Source: Anaerolineales bacterium
GTDB lineage: Bacteria; Chloroflexota; Anaerolineae; Anaerolineales; Villigracilaceae
Reading direction: 5' to 3'
Assembly (NCBI GenBank): GCA_016789205.1
Contig: JAEURF010000041.1
Span: forward strand, 1 to 9,832
Length of the DNA: 9,832 nt
Below, one piece after another: positions 1 to 5,625 of this stretch; position 1 is the stretch's first letter; every line of letters begins with the position of its first letter. The notes beneath the pieces were generated by a model. That model saw nothing but the letters and a program-made list of their open reading frames with translations, was not told the DNA's origin and did not search any database. The translations under genes were made by a program, and so were the position numbers.

Positions 1-1
1 G

Positions 2-757
2 GAAACGATTTTCCATTTTGCGAGTGCTGAAAATCAAGGTGCACGCGGAGATTTGTTAAGTGCTGATATTCAAGGCACACAAAATTTGGTCGAAGCCGCC
101 GCAGATGCAGGTGTAGATAGAATCGTGTATTTGAGTCATTTGGGTGCGGCGAAAACATCTGGCTACCCTGCTTTCAAAGCAAAGGGCATTGCCGAAGATA
201 GCATCCGCAATGGGAAAGTGCCATACACAATTATTCGCACATCATTAGTCTATGGACCAGAAGACCACTTCACCAATAATTTAGCCAGATTGATTCGTTC
301 ATCGTTTGCGGTTTTCCCTATTCCGTCTGGAAAGCGAACAGTCGTGCAACCCGTCTGGGTAGAAGATTTGGTCACTTGTTTGTTATGGTCTATTCAAAAA
401 GAAGAGACTTTGAATCAAGTCTATGAAATTGGTGGCAATGAATTTTTTACGTTGCAAGAAATTATCGAAATTATTATGAATACCACACGCAAAAACAGAT
501 ATTTGCTTCCGCTTTCGCCGATTACATTAAGAGCAATGACAGTTTTTCTCGAAGGCGTGTTACCAAATTTTCCAATTTCATCTTTCTTTTTAGATTATTT
601 CGCAGTCAATCGCACAACCGCTGTAGATTCAATGTCTAGATATTTTGGGTTAATGCCTGCACGTTTTTCATATCGGCTTGATTATTTAATCAAAAAGCGT
701 TGGTATCAACGCCTATGGTCTACTATTACAGAAAGAGTCAGTTTAGGACGCAGATAA
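2..757 (+). CDS. Atypical short-chain dehydrogenase/epimerase-like NAD(P)-binding protein, 5' end outside window
   Basis: The reading frame is open from base 2, so the gene starts upstream. The first visible residues (ETIFHFASAENQG) fit the end of a Rossmann strand in an extended or atypical SDR. The TTG at 53 is therefore not the likely start. Later landmarks fit the NDUFA9/NmrA-like group: an 'N-x-x-GTQNLVEAA-x-x-AGVDRIVYLS' type helix-strand unit, then a lone Lys (AFKAKG) where classical SDRs have YxxxK, then 'YTIIRTSLVYGP' and 'VVQPVWVEDLV'. The nucleotide-binding GxxGxxG motif would lie before the window. About 251 residues are visible, close to a complete C-terminal part. Members of this group act as NAD(P)H-binding reductases, epimerases or non-catalytic assembly factors, and the substrate cannot be told here. 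The last codons (SLGRR, stop) are written by a dispersed dyad repeat, so the natural C-terminus may have been altered. Confidence 0.85.
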   Translation, partial: ETIFHFASAENQGARGDLLSADIQGTQNLVEAAADAGVDRIVYLSHLGAAKTSGYPAFKAKGIAEDSIRNGKVPYTIIRTSLVYGPEDHFTNNLARLIRSSFAVFPIPSGKRTVVQPVWVEDLVTCLLWSIQKEETLNQVYEIGGNEFFTLQEIIEIIMNTTRKNRYLLPLSPITLRAMTVFLEGVLPNFPISSFFLDYFAVNRTTAVDSMSRYFGLMPARFSYRLDYLIKKRWYQRLWSTITERVSLGRR

Positions 758-817
758 ACGCTGAGAACGCTGAATTTTTTATTAACTGTCTGCGTTTATC
801 TGTGTTCATCAGCGTCC
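746..817. repeat. Imperfect inverted repeat with about 10-bp internal units (GGACGCAGATAAACGC type)
   Basis: The left arm begins GGACGCAGATAAACGCTGA and the right arm, on the opposite strand, begins GGACGCTGATGAACACAGA. The arms agree at most positions over about 30 bases. Each arm is built from units of the form ACGCWGATAA. The element starts inside the coding end of the upstream dehydrogenase and supplies its stop codon (755-757). No T-run follows, so it is not a standard terminator, although a transcript could fold here. The unit resembles a dispersed intergenic repeat I know from environmental Chloroflexota-type genomes; that link is memory, not a search. Confidence 0.7.
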
Positions 818-829
818 CAATTAATAAAC

Positions 830-1714
830 ATGAAAAAAATAACTTACAACATTCGTTTACTTGATACACCCGAAGAGTTACGTTTAATCGAAAATTTACA
901 ACGTGATGTTTGGCAAGGTTCTGAAACTGATGTTGTGCCAATGCACATGCTCATCACAGCTGTTCATAATGGCGGATTGGTTTTGGGTGCATTTGATGAA
1001 GAAAAAGTTGTCGGGTTTATTTTTGGCTTCCCCGGACTTGAAGAATTGCCCGATGGTCCGCGTGCAAAACATTGTTCGCACATGATGGGCATTCATCCAG
1101 ATTATCGTGATAGCGGGATTGGCTTTGCGCTCAAACGCGCACAATGGCAAATGGTTCGGCATCAAGGTCTCGACCACATCACATGGACTTATGATCCGCT
1201 TTTGAGTCGCAACGCATATCTCAACATCGCCAAACTCGGCGCAGTTTGCACAACGTATCGTCAATCCGAATATGGCGAAATGCGCGATGGCTTAAACGCG
1301 GGTTTGCCTTCCGATAGATTTCAAGTAGATTGGTGGATTAATACAAGACGTGTTGAAAGAAGACTCGGCAAACGTTCACGACCAACCTTGAAGTTGAGTC
1401 ACGTGGCTCGCAGTGGACTTCATCCTTTTTATGCGCTTCAACATTTAACGGGAAACTTGGTCAAGCCACCTGAACATCTTCCACCCTTCGACGATAGATT
1501 ACTGCTCGCAGAAATCCCGGGTGATTTTATAGACTTAAAATCAAAAGATTTTTTGTTAGCAAGAGATTGGCGATTCTTTACGCGTGAATTATTTGAAACT
1601 GCCTTTGCAAAAAGTTACATCGTTACAGATTTTATTTACGATAAAAATGAAAACAATCCGCGCGGGTTGTATGTGTTAACGCATGGCGAAAGTACATTGG
1701 ATGAATTTGAATAA
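830..1714 (+). CDS. GNAT-superfamily acetyltransferase-like protein (COG3375 type)
   Basis: This 294-residue protein is complete. The N-terminal part (about residues 8-145) has a GNAT layout: a strand pair 'LVLGAFDEEKVVGFIFGF' (50-67), then motif A 'MMGIHPDYRDSGIGFALK' (85-102) with the RxxGxG acetyl-CoA pyrophosphate loop. Next come 'WTYDPLLSRNAYLNIAKLGAV' (119-139, cited in two parts as WTYDPLLSRN and AYLNIAKLGAV) and 'LPSDRFQVDWWI' (159-170), which I associate with the COG3375 group of predicted acetyltransferases. The remaining 120 residues hold no motif I can name. The acceptor substrate is unknown. The ATG at 830 is the first good start, but no Shine-Dalgarno sequence precedes it, only an AT-rich stretch. 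It lies 72 bp after the dehydrogenase, with the dyad repeat between, so co-transcription is possible but not shown. Confidence 0.85.
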   Translation: MKKITYNIRLLDTPEELRLIENLQRDVWQGSETDVVPMHMLITAVHNGGLVLGAFDEEKVVGFIFGFPGLEELPDGPRAKHCSHMMGIHPDYRDSGIGFALKRAQWQMVRHQGLDHITWTYDPLLSRNAYLNIAKLGAVCTTYRQSEYGEMRDGLNAGLPSDRFQVDWWINTRRVERRLGKRSRPTLKLSHVARSGLHPFYALQHLTGNLVKPPEHLPPFDDRLLLAEIPGDFIDLKSKDFLLARDWRFFTRELFETAFAKSYIVTDFIYDKNENNPRGLYVLTHGESTLDEFE

Positions 1715-1718
1715 CATC

Positions 1719-1843
1719 ATGTCGTTGCGAGGGCTGATGGTCGAGTAGGACGAAGTCCGTATCGAGACTCAGCCCGAAGCAATCTTATTATTAAGTTGGA
1801 GATTGCTTCGCCACAAGAACAAGAGCGTGGCTCGCAATGACAT
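1719..1843. repeat. Palindromic dispersed repeat (TCATTGCGAG / GAAGCAATCT type)
   Basis: The outer arms ATGTCGTTGCGAG (1719-1731) and CTCGCAATGACAT (1831-1843) are inverted copies with one mismatch. Inner arms GAAGCAATCT (1776-1785) and AGATTGCTTC (1800-1809) are perfect inverted copies, 14 bp apart. It lies just after the stop of the GNAT gene. The 'TTGCGAG...GAAGCAATCT...AGATTGCTTC...CTCGCAATGACA' pattern is a widely scattered non-coding palindrome in several bacterial phyla, as I recall it. There is no ORF and no T-run, so I read it as a MITE-like or REP-like remnant rather than a gene or terminator. Together with the hairpin at 1859-1882 it fills the 237-bp gap between convergent genes. 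Confidence 0.75.
1731..1775. repeat. Second palindrome nested in the left arm of the larger repeat (GGTCGAGTAG...TATCGAGAC type)
   Basis: Arms GGGCTGA (1731-1737) and TCAGCCC (1769-1775) enclose GGTCGAGTAGGAC-GAA-GTCCGTATCGAGAC. The central stem GGAC/GTCC has a GAA loop, with an additional TCGA/TCGA pairing further out. The inner sequence resembles another common dispersed palindrome that reads GGTCGAGTAG...CGTATCGAGACC. It sits between the GCGAG and GAAGCAATC blocks of the larger repeat, which suggests insertion into, or fusion with, it. Confidence 0.55.
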
Positions 1844-1858
1844 AGTCAATTAAACGCA

Positions 1859-1882
1859 TGAGACGCCTTTGCGGACGTCTCA
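1859..1882 (-). terminator. Hairpin downstream of the minus-strand membrane protein gene, weak terminator candidate
   Basis: TGAGACG (1859-1865) and CGTCTCA (1876-1882) form a perfect 7-bp stem with a 10-nt loop, which can shorten by two more C-G pairs. On the minus strand it lies 70 bases after the stop of the membrane protein gene and is followed by a T-containing but not T-rich stretch (tgcgtttaatt). It could end that transcript or be another repeat fragment. Confidence 0.35.
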
Positions 1883-1951
1883 GCGGTTGGATGGGGGAGA
1901 GGGAAACGAAACCTTGTGTTTATGATACCCATATCTGGGCACAAGCAAGGA

Positions 1952-2683
1952 CTACCTCCGAACGGAAGGGGTGTTACTTTGATTACGGTCCATGGCGCTC
2001 ATGCCGATGGGGTGATATGTCGGTTCAGGTTGATTGACATAATTCGGCATAGGGTTGGGTCGTGGTTTTGGCATCGGGCGTGGATAATTCGTCGCGGGCA
2101 TCACAGGTCGAACGTTTGTTTGAGGCGATGAATACGTCGGTTGATTGCGATAGTTTGAATATCGAGTGTTTGCATCCGCAAGTGTGAAGAGTCTATCTCC
2201 AGCGATTGAGAAAGTTCCAATCAATAACACGCGAATTAACCAAACCATACTAGCGACAAAGATGGGGACTGCCTTCGTCATGGTTTCTTGACCAACCAAT
2301 GCGCCACCTTGAATACTATGATTTTGAATGGCGACTGAAACGCCCCACCATGTGAGCATGGCGTTGAAGCCTGCCGCAAGCAACCAAGCACCAAAAAGAT
2401 AATACACTTCGGCGGGTTCATCGCGCCCTTGTTCGGGGGTGAAGATGCGAGCGATGCCAGCAAAATCAATGGCGCAAAATGCAAACGCAAGGATAGTTGC
2501 CCAACGCATTCCGGCAAATTGCAAGTCGCCGAGAATGTCGCCGAGTGCAAATGAAGTGGCACCAAAGTTTGAGATTTCAAATGCAATCAAGGCGCATAAA
2601 AGGATGCCTCCCAAAATTGCACCACGTTTGAGTGATGCATTTTTGAGGAATGATGTTAATTGAAAGTTTATTTTGTGGTTCAT
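1952..2683 (-). CDS. Four-helix integral membrane protein with proline-rich C-terminal tail, function unknown
   Basis: The product has 243 residues. I do not recognise the family. Four hydrophobic segments are visible at about residues 21-40, 59-80, 94-117 and 137-160. Residues 168-243 form a hydrophilic tail rich in Pro, Asn, Tyr and Arg, with a dense stretch 'PRPMPKPRPNPMPN' (201-214). Such low-complexity tails are usually disordered and may bind partner proteins, but that is inference. The start is well supported: AGGAG (complement of 2691-2695) lies 7 bases before the ATG. The gene has a strong promoter of its own overlapped by two operator-like palindromes, and a terminator ends the upstream protease transcript. 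It therefore looks like a single-gene, tightly repressed unit. No catalytic motif or signal-peptide cleavage site is evident. Confidence 0.8.
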   Translation of the reverse strand: MNHKINFQLTSFLKNASLKRGAILGGILLCALIAFEISNFGATSFALGDILGDLQFAGMRWATILAFAFCAIDFAGIARIFTPEQGRDEPAEVYYLFGAWLLAAGFNAMLTWWGVSVAIQNHSIQGGALVGQETMTKAVPIFVASMVWLIRVLLIGTFSIAGDRLFTLADANTRYSNYRNQPTYSSPQTNVRPVMPATNYPRPMPKPRPNPMPNYVNQPEPTYHPIGMSAMDRNQSNTPSVRR

Positions 2684-2718
2684 GGGAATTCTCCTTTTTG
2701 GAACCTATTAACAATAAA

Positions 2719-2732
2719 AGAACAAGTGCTCT
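2719..2732. promoter_or_regulatory. Operator-like palindrome 2 (AGAACA-AG-TGCTCT) at the expected transcription start
   Basis: AGAACAAGTGCTCT is an inverted repeat with 5 of 6 pairs matching around a 2-bp centre. It is centred 20 bp, close to two helical turns, from the perfect copy at 2738-2753. It covers the position where transcription from the minus-strand promoter should begin (about 2727-2728). Confidence 0.6.
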
Positions 2733-2733
2733 T

Positions 2734-2762
2734 AATATAGAACACTTGTTCTAATTTGTCAA
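2734..2762 (-). promoter_or_regulatory. Sigma-70-type promoter of the membrane protein gene
   Basis: Read on the minus strand, the -35 box is a perfect TTGACA (complement of 2757-2762). It is followed by a 17-bp spacer and then TATATT (complement of 2734-2739), five of six matches to TATAAT. Expected transcription start is near 2727, giving a leader of about 45 nt that includes the AGGAG ribosome-binding site. This is the best promoter match I see in the window. Confidence 0.8.
2738..2753. promoter_or_regulatory. Operator-like palindrome 1 (TAGAACA-CT-TGTTCTA), LexA/DinR-box-like
   Basis: A perfect inverted repeat with 7-bp arms and a 2-bp centre, lying inside the spacer between -35 and -10. 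Its core is GAAC-N4-GTTC, the core of the Gram-positive and actinobacterial LexA (DinR) box. A repressor bound here would block RNA polymerase. LexA is a candidate only, since TetR-type or other dimeric repressors use similar sites. Confidence 0.7.
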
Positions 2763-2808
2763 GATGGATTTATTGCAGGAGAATTGCGATGCTGTGTTCC
2801 CCCATTGT

Positions 2809-2866
2809 AAAAACGTCCCGCAGGTTGGTTTGATTGATTTTATTTAAGATTCAAACCTGCGGGACG
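2809..2866 (-). terminator. Intrinsic terminator after the YugP-like protease gene, built from a palindromic repeat
   Basis: CGTCCCGCAGGTT (2814-2826) and AACCTGCGGGACG (2854-2866) form a perfect 13-bp G+C-rich stem. On the minus strand it is followed directly by TTTTT (complement of 2809-2813). The loop is unusually long at 27 nt. It begins 12 bases after the protease stop codon and separates that transcript from the next promoter. The GTCCCGCAGGTT arms look like a dispersed palindrome used as a terminator. Confidence 0.8.
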
Positions 2867-2877
2867 GTGAAATTAAT

Positions 2878-3567
2878 TTAATCTCTGCTTCTGCCACTTA
2901 CTAACGAAACATAATACAGCAGTTGCAAAATGGCGGTGACTAAACCCGCCACATAAGTTAACGCGGCGGCATTTAACACATTGTTGACACCACGCATCTC
3001 TTCATCGGTTTGAATGATTCCGCTATTTGCCAACATTCTTTTCGCGCGGGCTGATGCGTCAAATTCTACGGGTAAGGTTGCTAATGCAAACACTGCACCG
3101 CCAGAAAATACAATCACTCCGAGCCATGCGAGACCTGTGATGTTGAGTAACAAACCAGCCAGAATTAATATCCAGCCGAGATTTGAACCGATGTTGACCA
3201 TCGGCACTAAAAATCCACGTAAACGCATTGGGAAATATTCTTCAGCATCTTGTTGAGCGTGACCAAGTTCATGCGCGGCAATCGCTAACGATGCGACTGA
3301 TGGAACATTGGCAACACCATTAGAAAGAAAGAGTGTGTTGTTGCGCGGGTCATAATGGTCTGTCATTTCGCCAGGTGTGCCTTGAATTTGTAAACCAGTT
3401 AATCCATTGATAGAGATTAATCGGCGCGTAGCATCAACGCCTGTCAACCCACTACTGGCACGCACACGACTCCATTTGCTGTAAGCATGGCGCACATACC
3501 ATGAGGTGATTCCCATCAGGATGAATGCAGGAATCATAAAGATTAAGTAGTTGATGTCAAAAAACAT
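2878..3567 (-). CDS. YugP-like membrane zinc metallopeptidase (Zn_peptidase_2 family)
   Basis: A complete 229-residue protein, the usual length of this family. A hydrophobic N-terminal segment (about 7-24) is followed by a cytosol-facing domain with 'TDHYDPRNNTLFLSNGV' (69-85) and the zinc motif HELGH at 99-103 (AAHELGHAQQ). Glu168 in 'LPVEFDAS' is the probable third zinc ligand. Hydrophobic stretches at about 127-143, 146-164 and 203-223 make it a polytopic membrane protease. All expected catalytic residues are present. The start is supported by AAGGAG (complement of 3574-3579) 6 bases before the ATG. It follows the S41 protease gene by 38 bp on the same strand with no terminator between, so the two are probably one operon. 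The natural substrate of the family is not well defined; a role in membrane protein turnover is inference. Confidence 0.9.
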   Translation of the reverse strand: MFFDINYLIFMIPAFILMGITSWYVRHAYSKWSRVRASSGLTGVDATRRLISINGLTGLQIQGTPGEMTDHYDPRNNTLFLSNGVANVPSVASLAIAAHELGHAQQDAEEYFPMRLRGFLVPMVNIGSNLGWILILAGLLLNITGLAWLGVIVFSGGAVFALATLPVEFDASARAKRMLANSGIIQTDEEMRGVNNVLNAAALTYVAGLVTAILQLLYYVSLVSGRSRD

Positions 3568-3587
3568 ATTGTTCTCCTTCGTTTGAA

Positions 3588-3609
3588 CGGTCTATCGCCT
3601 TCGGTCTAT
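3588..3609. repeat. Short direct repeat CGGTCTAT, two copies 14 bp apart
   Basis: CGGTCTAT occurs at 3588-3595 and 3602-3609 in the gap between the two protease genes. The second copy contains the complement of the S41 protease stop codon (3606-3608). It resembles a fragment of a GGTCTATCG-type simple repeat, but two 8-bp copies are weak evidence. Confidence 0.35.
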
Positions 3610-4865
3610 TTATTTATCATTTCCAATAAAATTTCAACGGCTTTATCAAGTTGTGGGTCTAAGCCAGCCTGTCGGTCTTCAACAGTCATATCCACTACGT
3701 AATCGGGCGTGAGGCCAACTTCATGGATAGTATTTTCATTCGGTGTCAGCCATTTTGCAATGGTGACACGCACGGCACCGTTTTCACCGGAAAGCGGAAT
3801 CCAATTTTGGACTGAACCTTTTCCATAAGAAACCATGCCGACTAATTGTGCACGACCGGTATCTTGTAAAGCCCCAGCCACAATTTCAGAAGCAGATGCT
3901 GAGCCTTCATTAATCAAAACCAGCATTGGAATATTTGTATCTGTCGCCAAACCATTTGGCAAGGCTGTGAATGTGTCTCGTGTGCCATCGCCGTACTGTT
4001 CATATAAAATTACGCCATCGCTTATAAATTGCGAAGCGACTTCAACAGACGTTTGCAAATATCCACCACCGTTATTTCTCAAATCCAAAATAATGCCTTT
4101 CGGATTTTGTGCCATTAAGTCAGTCAATGTGGCAAGCAATTCCGGCGTAGTGCGTGAGCCAAATGTGGTTACTTGAATATAAGCAATGCCATTATCTAGC
4201 ATTTCACCAGATGCGGCGGCGATAGTGATTTTTTCACGCACAATCGTAAACTCAAGCGGTGCTTCTTCACCTTGGCGAAGCACAGTTAACACAACTGTTG
4301 AACCGGCTGGTCCAAGCACTTGCAAACGAGCCACTTCAGCATCTACCCCGGTCATATCTTTACCGTCAATCGCAATCACTTGGTCACCGGGCAGTAAGCC
4401 GACGCGTTCTGCCGGAGAACCGGGAATTGGACTCGTAATGGTTAAATATTCTGTGGTTGTATCCACATACGCGCCAATGCCTTCATATTCACCTTCTAGC
4501 CCGGCATTGGCAGTTTCAAAATCTTCTGGGTTCATATAGGAAGAATGTTCATCACCCAATGCTTCCATCATGCCAGATATAGCACCACGCATTAATGCAA
4601 CATCATCTACGGGTTGGTCTACATAATTTTCATGGACTAAGTTCCACGCTTCCCAAAACGGGGAGAATAGACTCTGCAATTCTTCAGGGGTTGCCGCCTC
4701 TTGCTCTGCGGACGTGGTTGGTATCACAATCGGTGCGGGTTCTTCGACCATGCCTGGCACAGAAACAGGCACAAGATTCCCGGTCACAAACCCGCCAGCA
4801 AACGAGCCAATCATCAGAATTCCAATTCCAAAAACGAGCAAAATTCCTTTTACAGTATTATTCAC
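3606..4865 (-). CDS. S41-family carboxy-terminal processing protease (CtpA/CtpB-like)
   Basis: A complete 419-residue serine protease. A single N-terminal hydrophobic segment (about 7-30) anchors or exports it. An acidic Pro-rich linker and a helical region with 'LGDEHSSYMNPEDF' (103-116) follow. Next is a PDZ domain (about 125-205, with 'SPAERVGLLPGDQVIAIDG') and the S41 protease core (about 225-390). Catalytic residues fit the family: Ser324 in GSASASEI and Lys349 in YGKGSVQ, exactly 25 residues apart, with Gln353 following. The PDZ domain of such enzymes recognises C-terminal tails of envelope or periplasmic proteins and gates the active site. The start is supported by GGAGG 9 bases before the ATG. 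A possible -10 (TATACG or TATATA) lies upstream, but I see no convincing -35. It probably shares a transcript with the YugP-like gene downstream. Confidence 0.93.
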   Translation of the reverse strand: MNNTVKGILLVFGIGILMIGSFAGGFVTGNLVPVSVPGMVEEPAPIVIPTTSAEQEAATPEELQSLFSPFWEAWNLVHENYVDQPVDDVALMRGAISGMMEALGDEHSSYMNPEDFETANAGLEGEYEGIGAYVDTTTEYLTITSPIPGSPAERVGLLPGDQVIAIDGKDMTGVDAEVARLQVLGPAGSTVVLTVLRQGEEAPLEFTIVREKITIAAASGEMLDNGIAYIQVTTFGSRTTPELLATLTDLMAQNPKGIILDLRNNGGGYLQTSVEVASQFISDGVILYEQYGDGTRDTFTALPNGLATDTNIPMLVLINEGSASASEIVAGALQDTGRAQLVGMVSYGKGSVQNWIPLSGENGAVRVTIAKWLTPNENTIHEVGLTPDYVVDMTVEDRQAGLDPQLDKAVEILLEMINK

Positions 4866-4948
4866 AGTAGCCTCCAGTTGGCTTATATACGTATAAAGTT
4901 ATCATTTGGTGATTAAAGATTGCTGAATGTTTTGTATGATTCTTGTAT

Positions 4949-4973
4949 GTAGGGGCGAGAAACCTCGCCCTAC
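4949..4973. repeat. Palindromic repeat GTAGGGGCGAG-AAAC-CTCGCCCTAC at the end of the HAD gene
   Basis: GTAGGGGCGAG (4949-4959) and CTCGCCCTAC (4964-4973) pair with one bulged G around a 4-nt loop. The right arm contains the complement of the HAD gene stop codon (4970-4972). No T-run follows on the minus strand, so termination would not be classical. The arm resembles the GTAGGGGCGAGG palindrome that I recall as common in Anaerolineae-like genomes. Confidence 0.65.
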
Positions 4974-5605
4974 GCATTTTCCAAAATCCCTTTCAACTGA
5001 TTCCAATCCGTCAGATGTGCGTCCGCGTCGCCATCTTTGAAAGTCTGATTATACAAAATACTGAACAAGCCTTGTTCTTTCGCCGCGCGCGTGGTGCGGT
5101 TGATGTCATCAATCATCACACATTTGCTTGGGTCTGTTTCGCCAGCCACATTCATCGCAAATTGAAAAGATTCAGGCATGGGCTTGCAATAAGGTGAAAT
5201 TGCGTTTACGTCAATTATGGTTTCAAATAAATCATTCAACTCAAGCACAGACAAAACGCGTCGGGCGTGATGAATGTCGGCGTTTGTAAAAATCAAGTTG
5301 ACCGTAGGTAATGAGGCGATTGTATCTCGTAGAATCAGATTCGGGGTTAGATAATCTTTCAATGGCAAATCATGCACAAAGGCAAGAAAATCTTCTGTAT
5401 CAATTTGATGATGGGCTTGCAAGCCACGCATGGTAGTGCCATATTGTAGAAAATATTTTTCGCGCAAACTTTCAACTTCATCAACAGGAATGTTCATGCG
5501 TTCTTGCATGTATAAACTGATGCGTGATTTTATGTTTTTCCAAAGTCCAGTGCTAGGTGGATATAACGTGTCGTCAAGGTCAAAGAAAATGGTAGTGAAT
5601 CGCAT
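4970..5605 (-). CDS. HAD-superfamily hydrolase, pyrimidine 5'-nucleotidase-like (SDT1/TIGR01993 type)
   Basis: A complete 211-residue protein with all four HAD motifs. Motif I is FFDLDDTLY with nucleophile Asp9 and acid/base Asp11. Motif II is Thr107 in IFTNAD, motif III is Lys141 in CKPMPESF, and motif IV is Asp166-Asp167 in VMIDD. The helical cap includes 'YGTTMRGLQAHHQIDTEDF' (55-73) and 'DLPLKDYL', which match the signature of the pyrimidine 5'-nucleotidase subgroup (yeast SDT1/PHM8 relatives). The likely reaction is dephosphorylation of a nucleoside monophosphate or related phosphate in the cytosol; actual specificity is unproven. No Shine-Dalgarno precedes the ATG. Instead a TATAAT box sits so that transcription would start at the A of the ATG. 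The gene is divergent from mutL. The stop lies in a palindromic repeat. Confidence 0.85.
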   Translation of the reverse strand: MRFTTIFFDLDDTLYPPSTGLWKNIKSRISLYMQERMNIPVDEVESLREKYFLQYGTTMRGLQAHHQIDTEDFLAFVHDLPLKDYLTPNLILRDTIASLPTVNLIFTNADIHHARRVLSVLELNDLFETIIDVNAISPYCKPMPESFQFAMNVAGETDPSKCVMIDDINRTTRAAKEQGLFSILYNQTFKDGDADAHLTDWNQLKGILENA

Positions 5606-5608
5606 TCG

Positions 5609-5622
5609 GCGATTATAATCGC
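5609..5622. promoter_or_regulatory. Symmetric divergent promoter for the HAD gene and mutL, probably leaderless on both sides
   Basis: GCGATTATAATCGC is a perfect 14-bp palindrome in the 20-bp gap between the two start codons. It contains TATAAT on the plus strand (5614-5619) and on the minus strand (complement of 5612-5617). With the usual spacing from -10 to +1, transcripts would begin at 5626 (A of the mutL ATG) and at 5605 (A of the HAD ATG). No Shine-Dalgarno fits in either direction. The -35 positions fall inside the opposite gene and match the consensus poorly. Confidence 0.65.
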
Positions 5623-5625
5623 GCC

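Noticed and set aside
53..55. TTG as the start of the dehydrogenase gene
   Set aside because: The frame is open to the window edge and the residues before it fit the family, so the gene simply starts upstream.
1928..1939. Small hairpin CCCA-TATC-TGGG after the membrane protein gene
   Set aside because: Only a 4-bp stem without a T-run; too weak to call a terminator or site.
1916..2131. A plus-strand open frame overlapping the end of the membrane protein gene
   Set aside because: No ribosome-binding site and no recognisable domain. It is antisense to the Pro-rich tail, which explains its Arg/Gly/His-rich composition.
4186..4539. A 117-codon open frame antisense to the S41 protease
   Set aside because: Low-complexity Ser/Pro-rich translation typical of the antisense of a PDZ/protease gene; the minus strand clearly codes.
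4866..4969. Promoter for the S41 protease gene (TATACG/TATATA upstream of the ribosome-binding site)
   Set aside because: AT-rich candidates exist, but none has a convincing -35 at proper distance, so I do not list one.
5063..5077. Palindrome GAACAAG-C-CTTGTTC resembling the operator upstream of the membrane protein
   Set aside because: It lies well inside the HAD coding sequence and its half-sites are spaced GAAC-N7-GTTC, unlike the GAAC-N4-GTTC operators. Probably chance.
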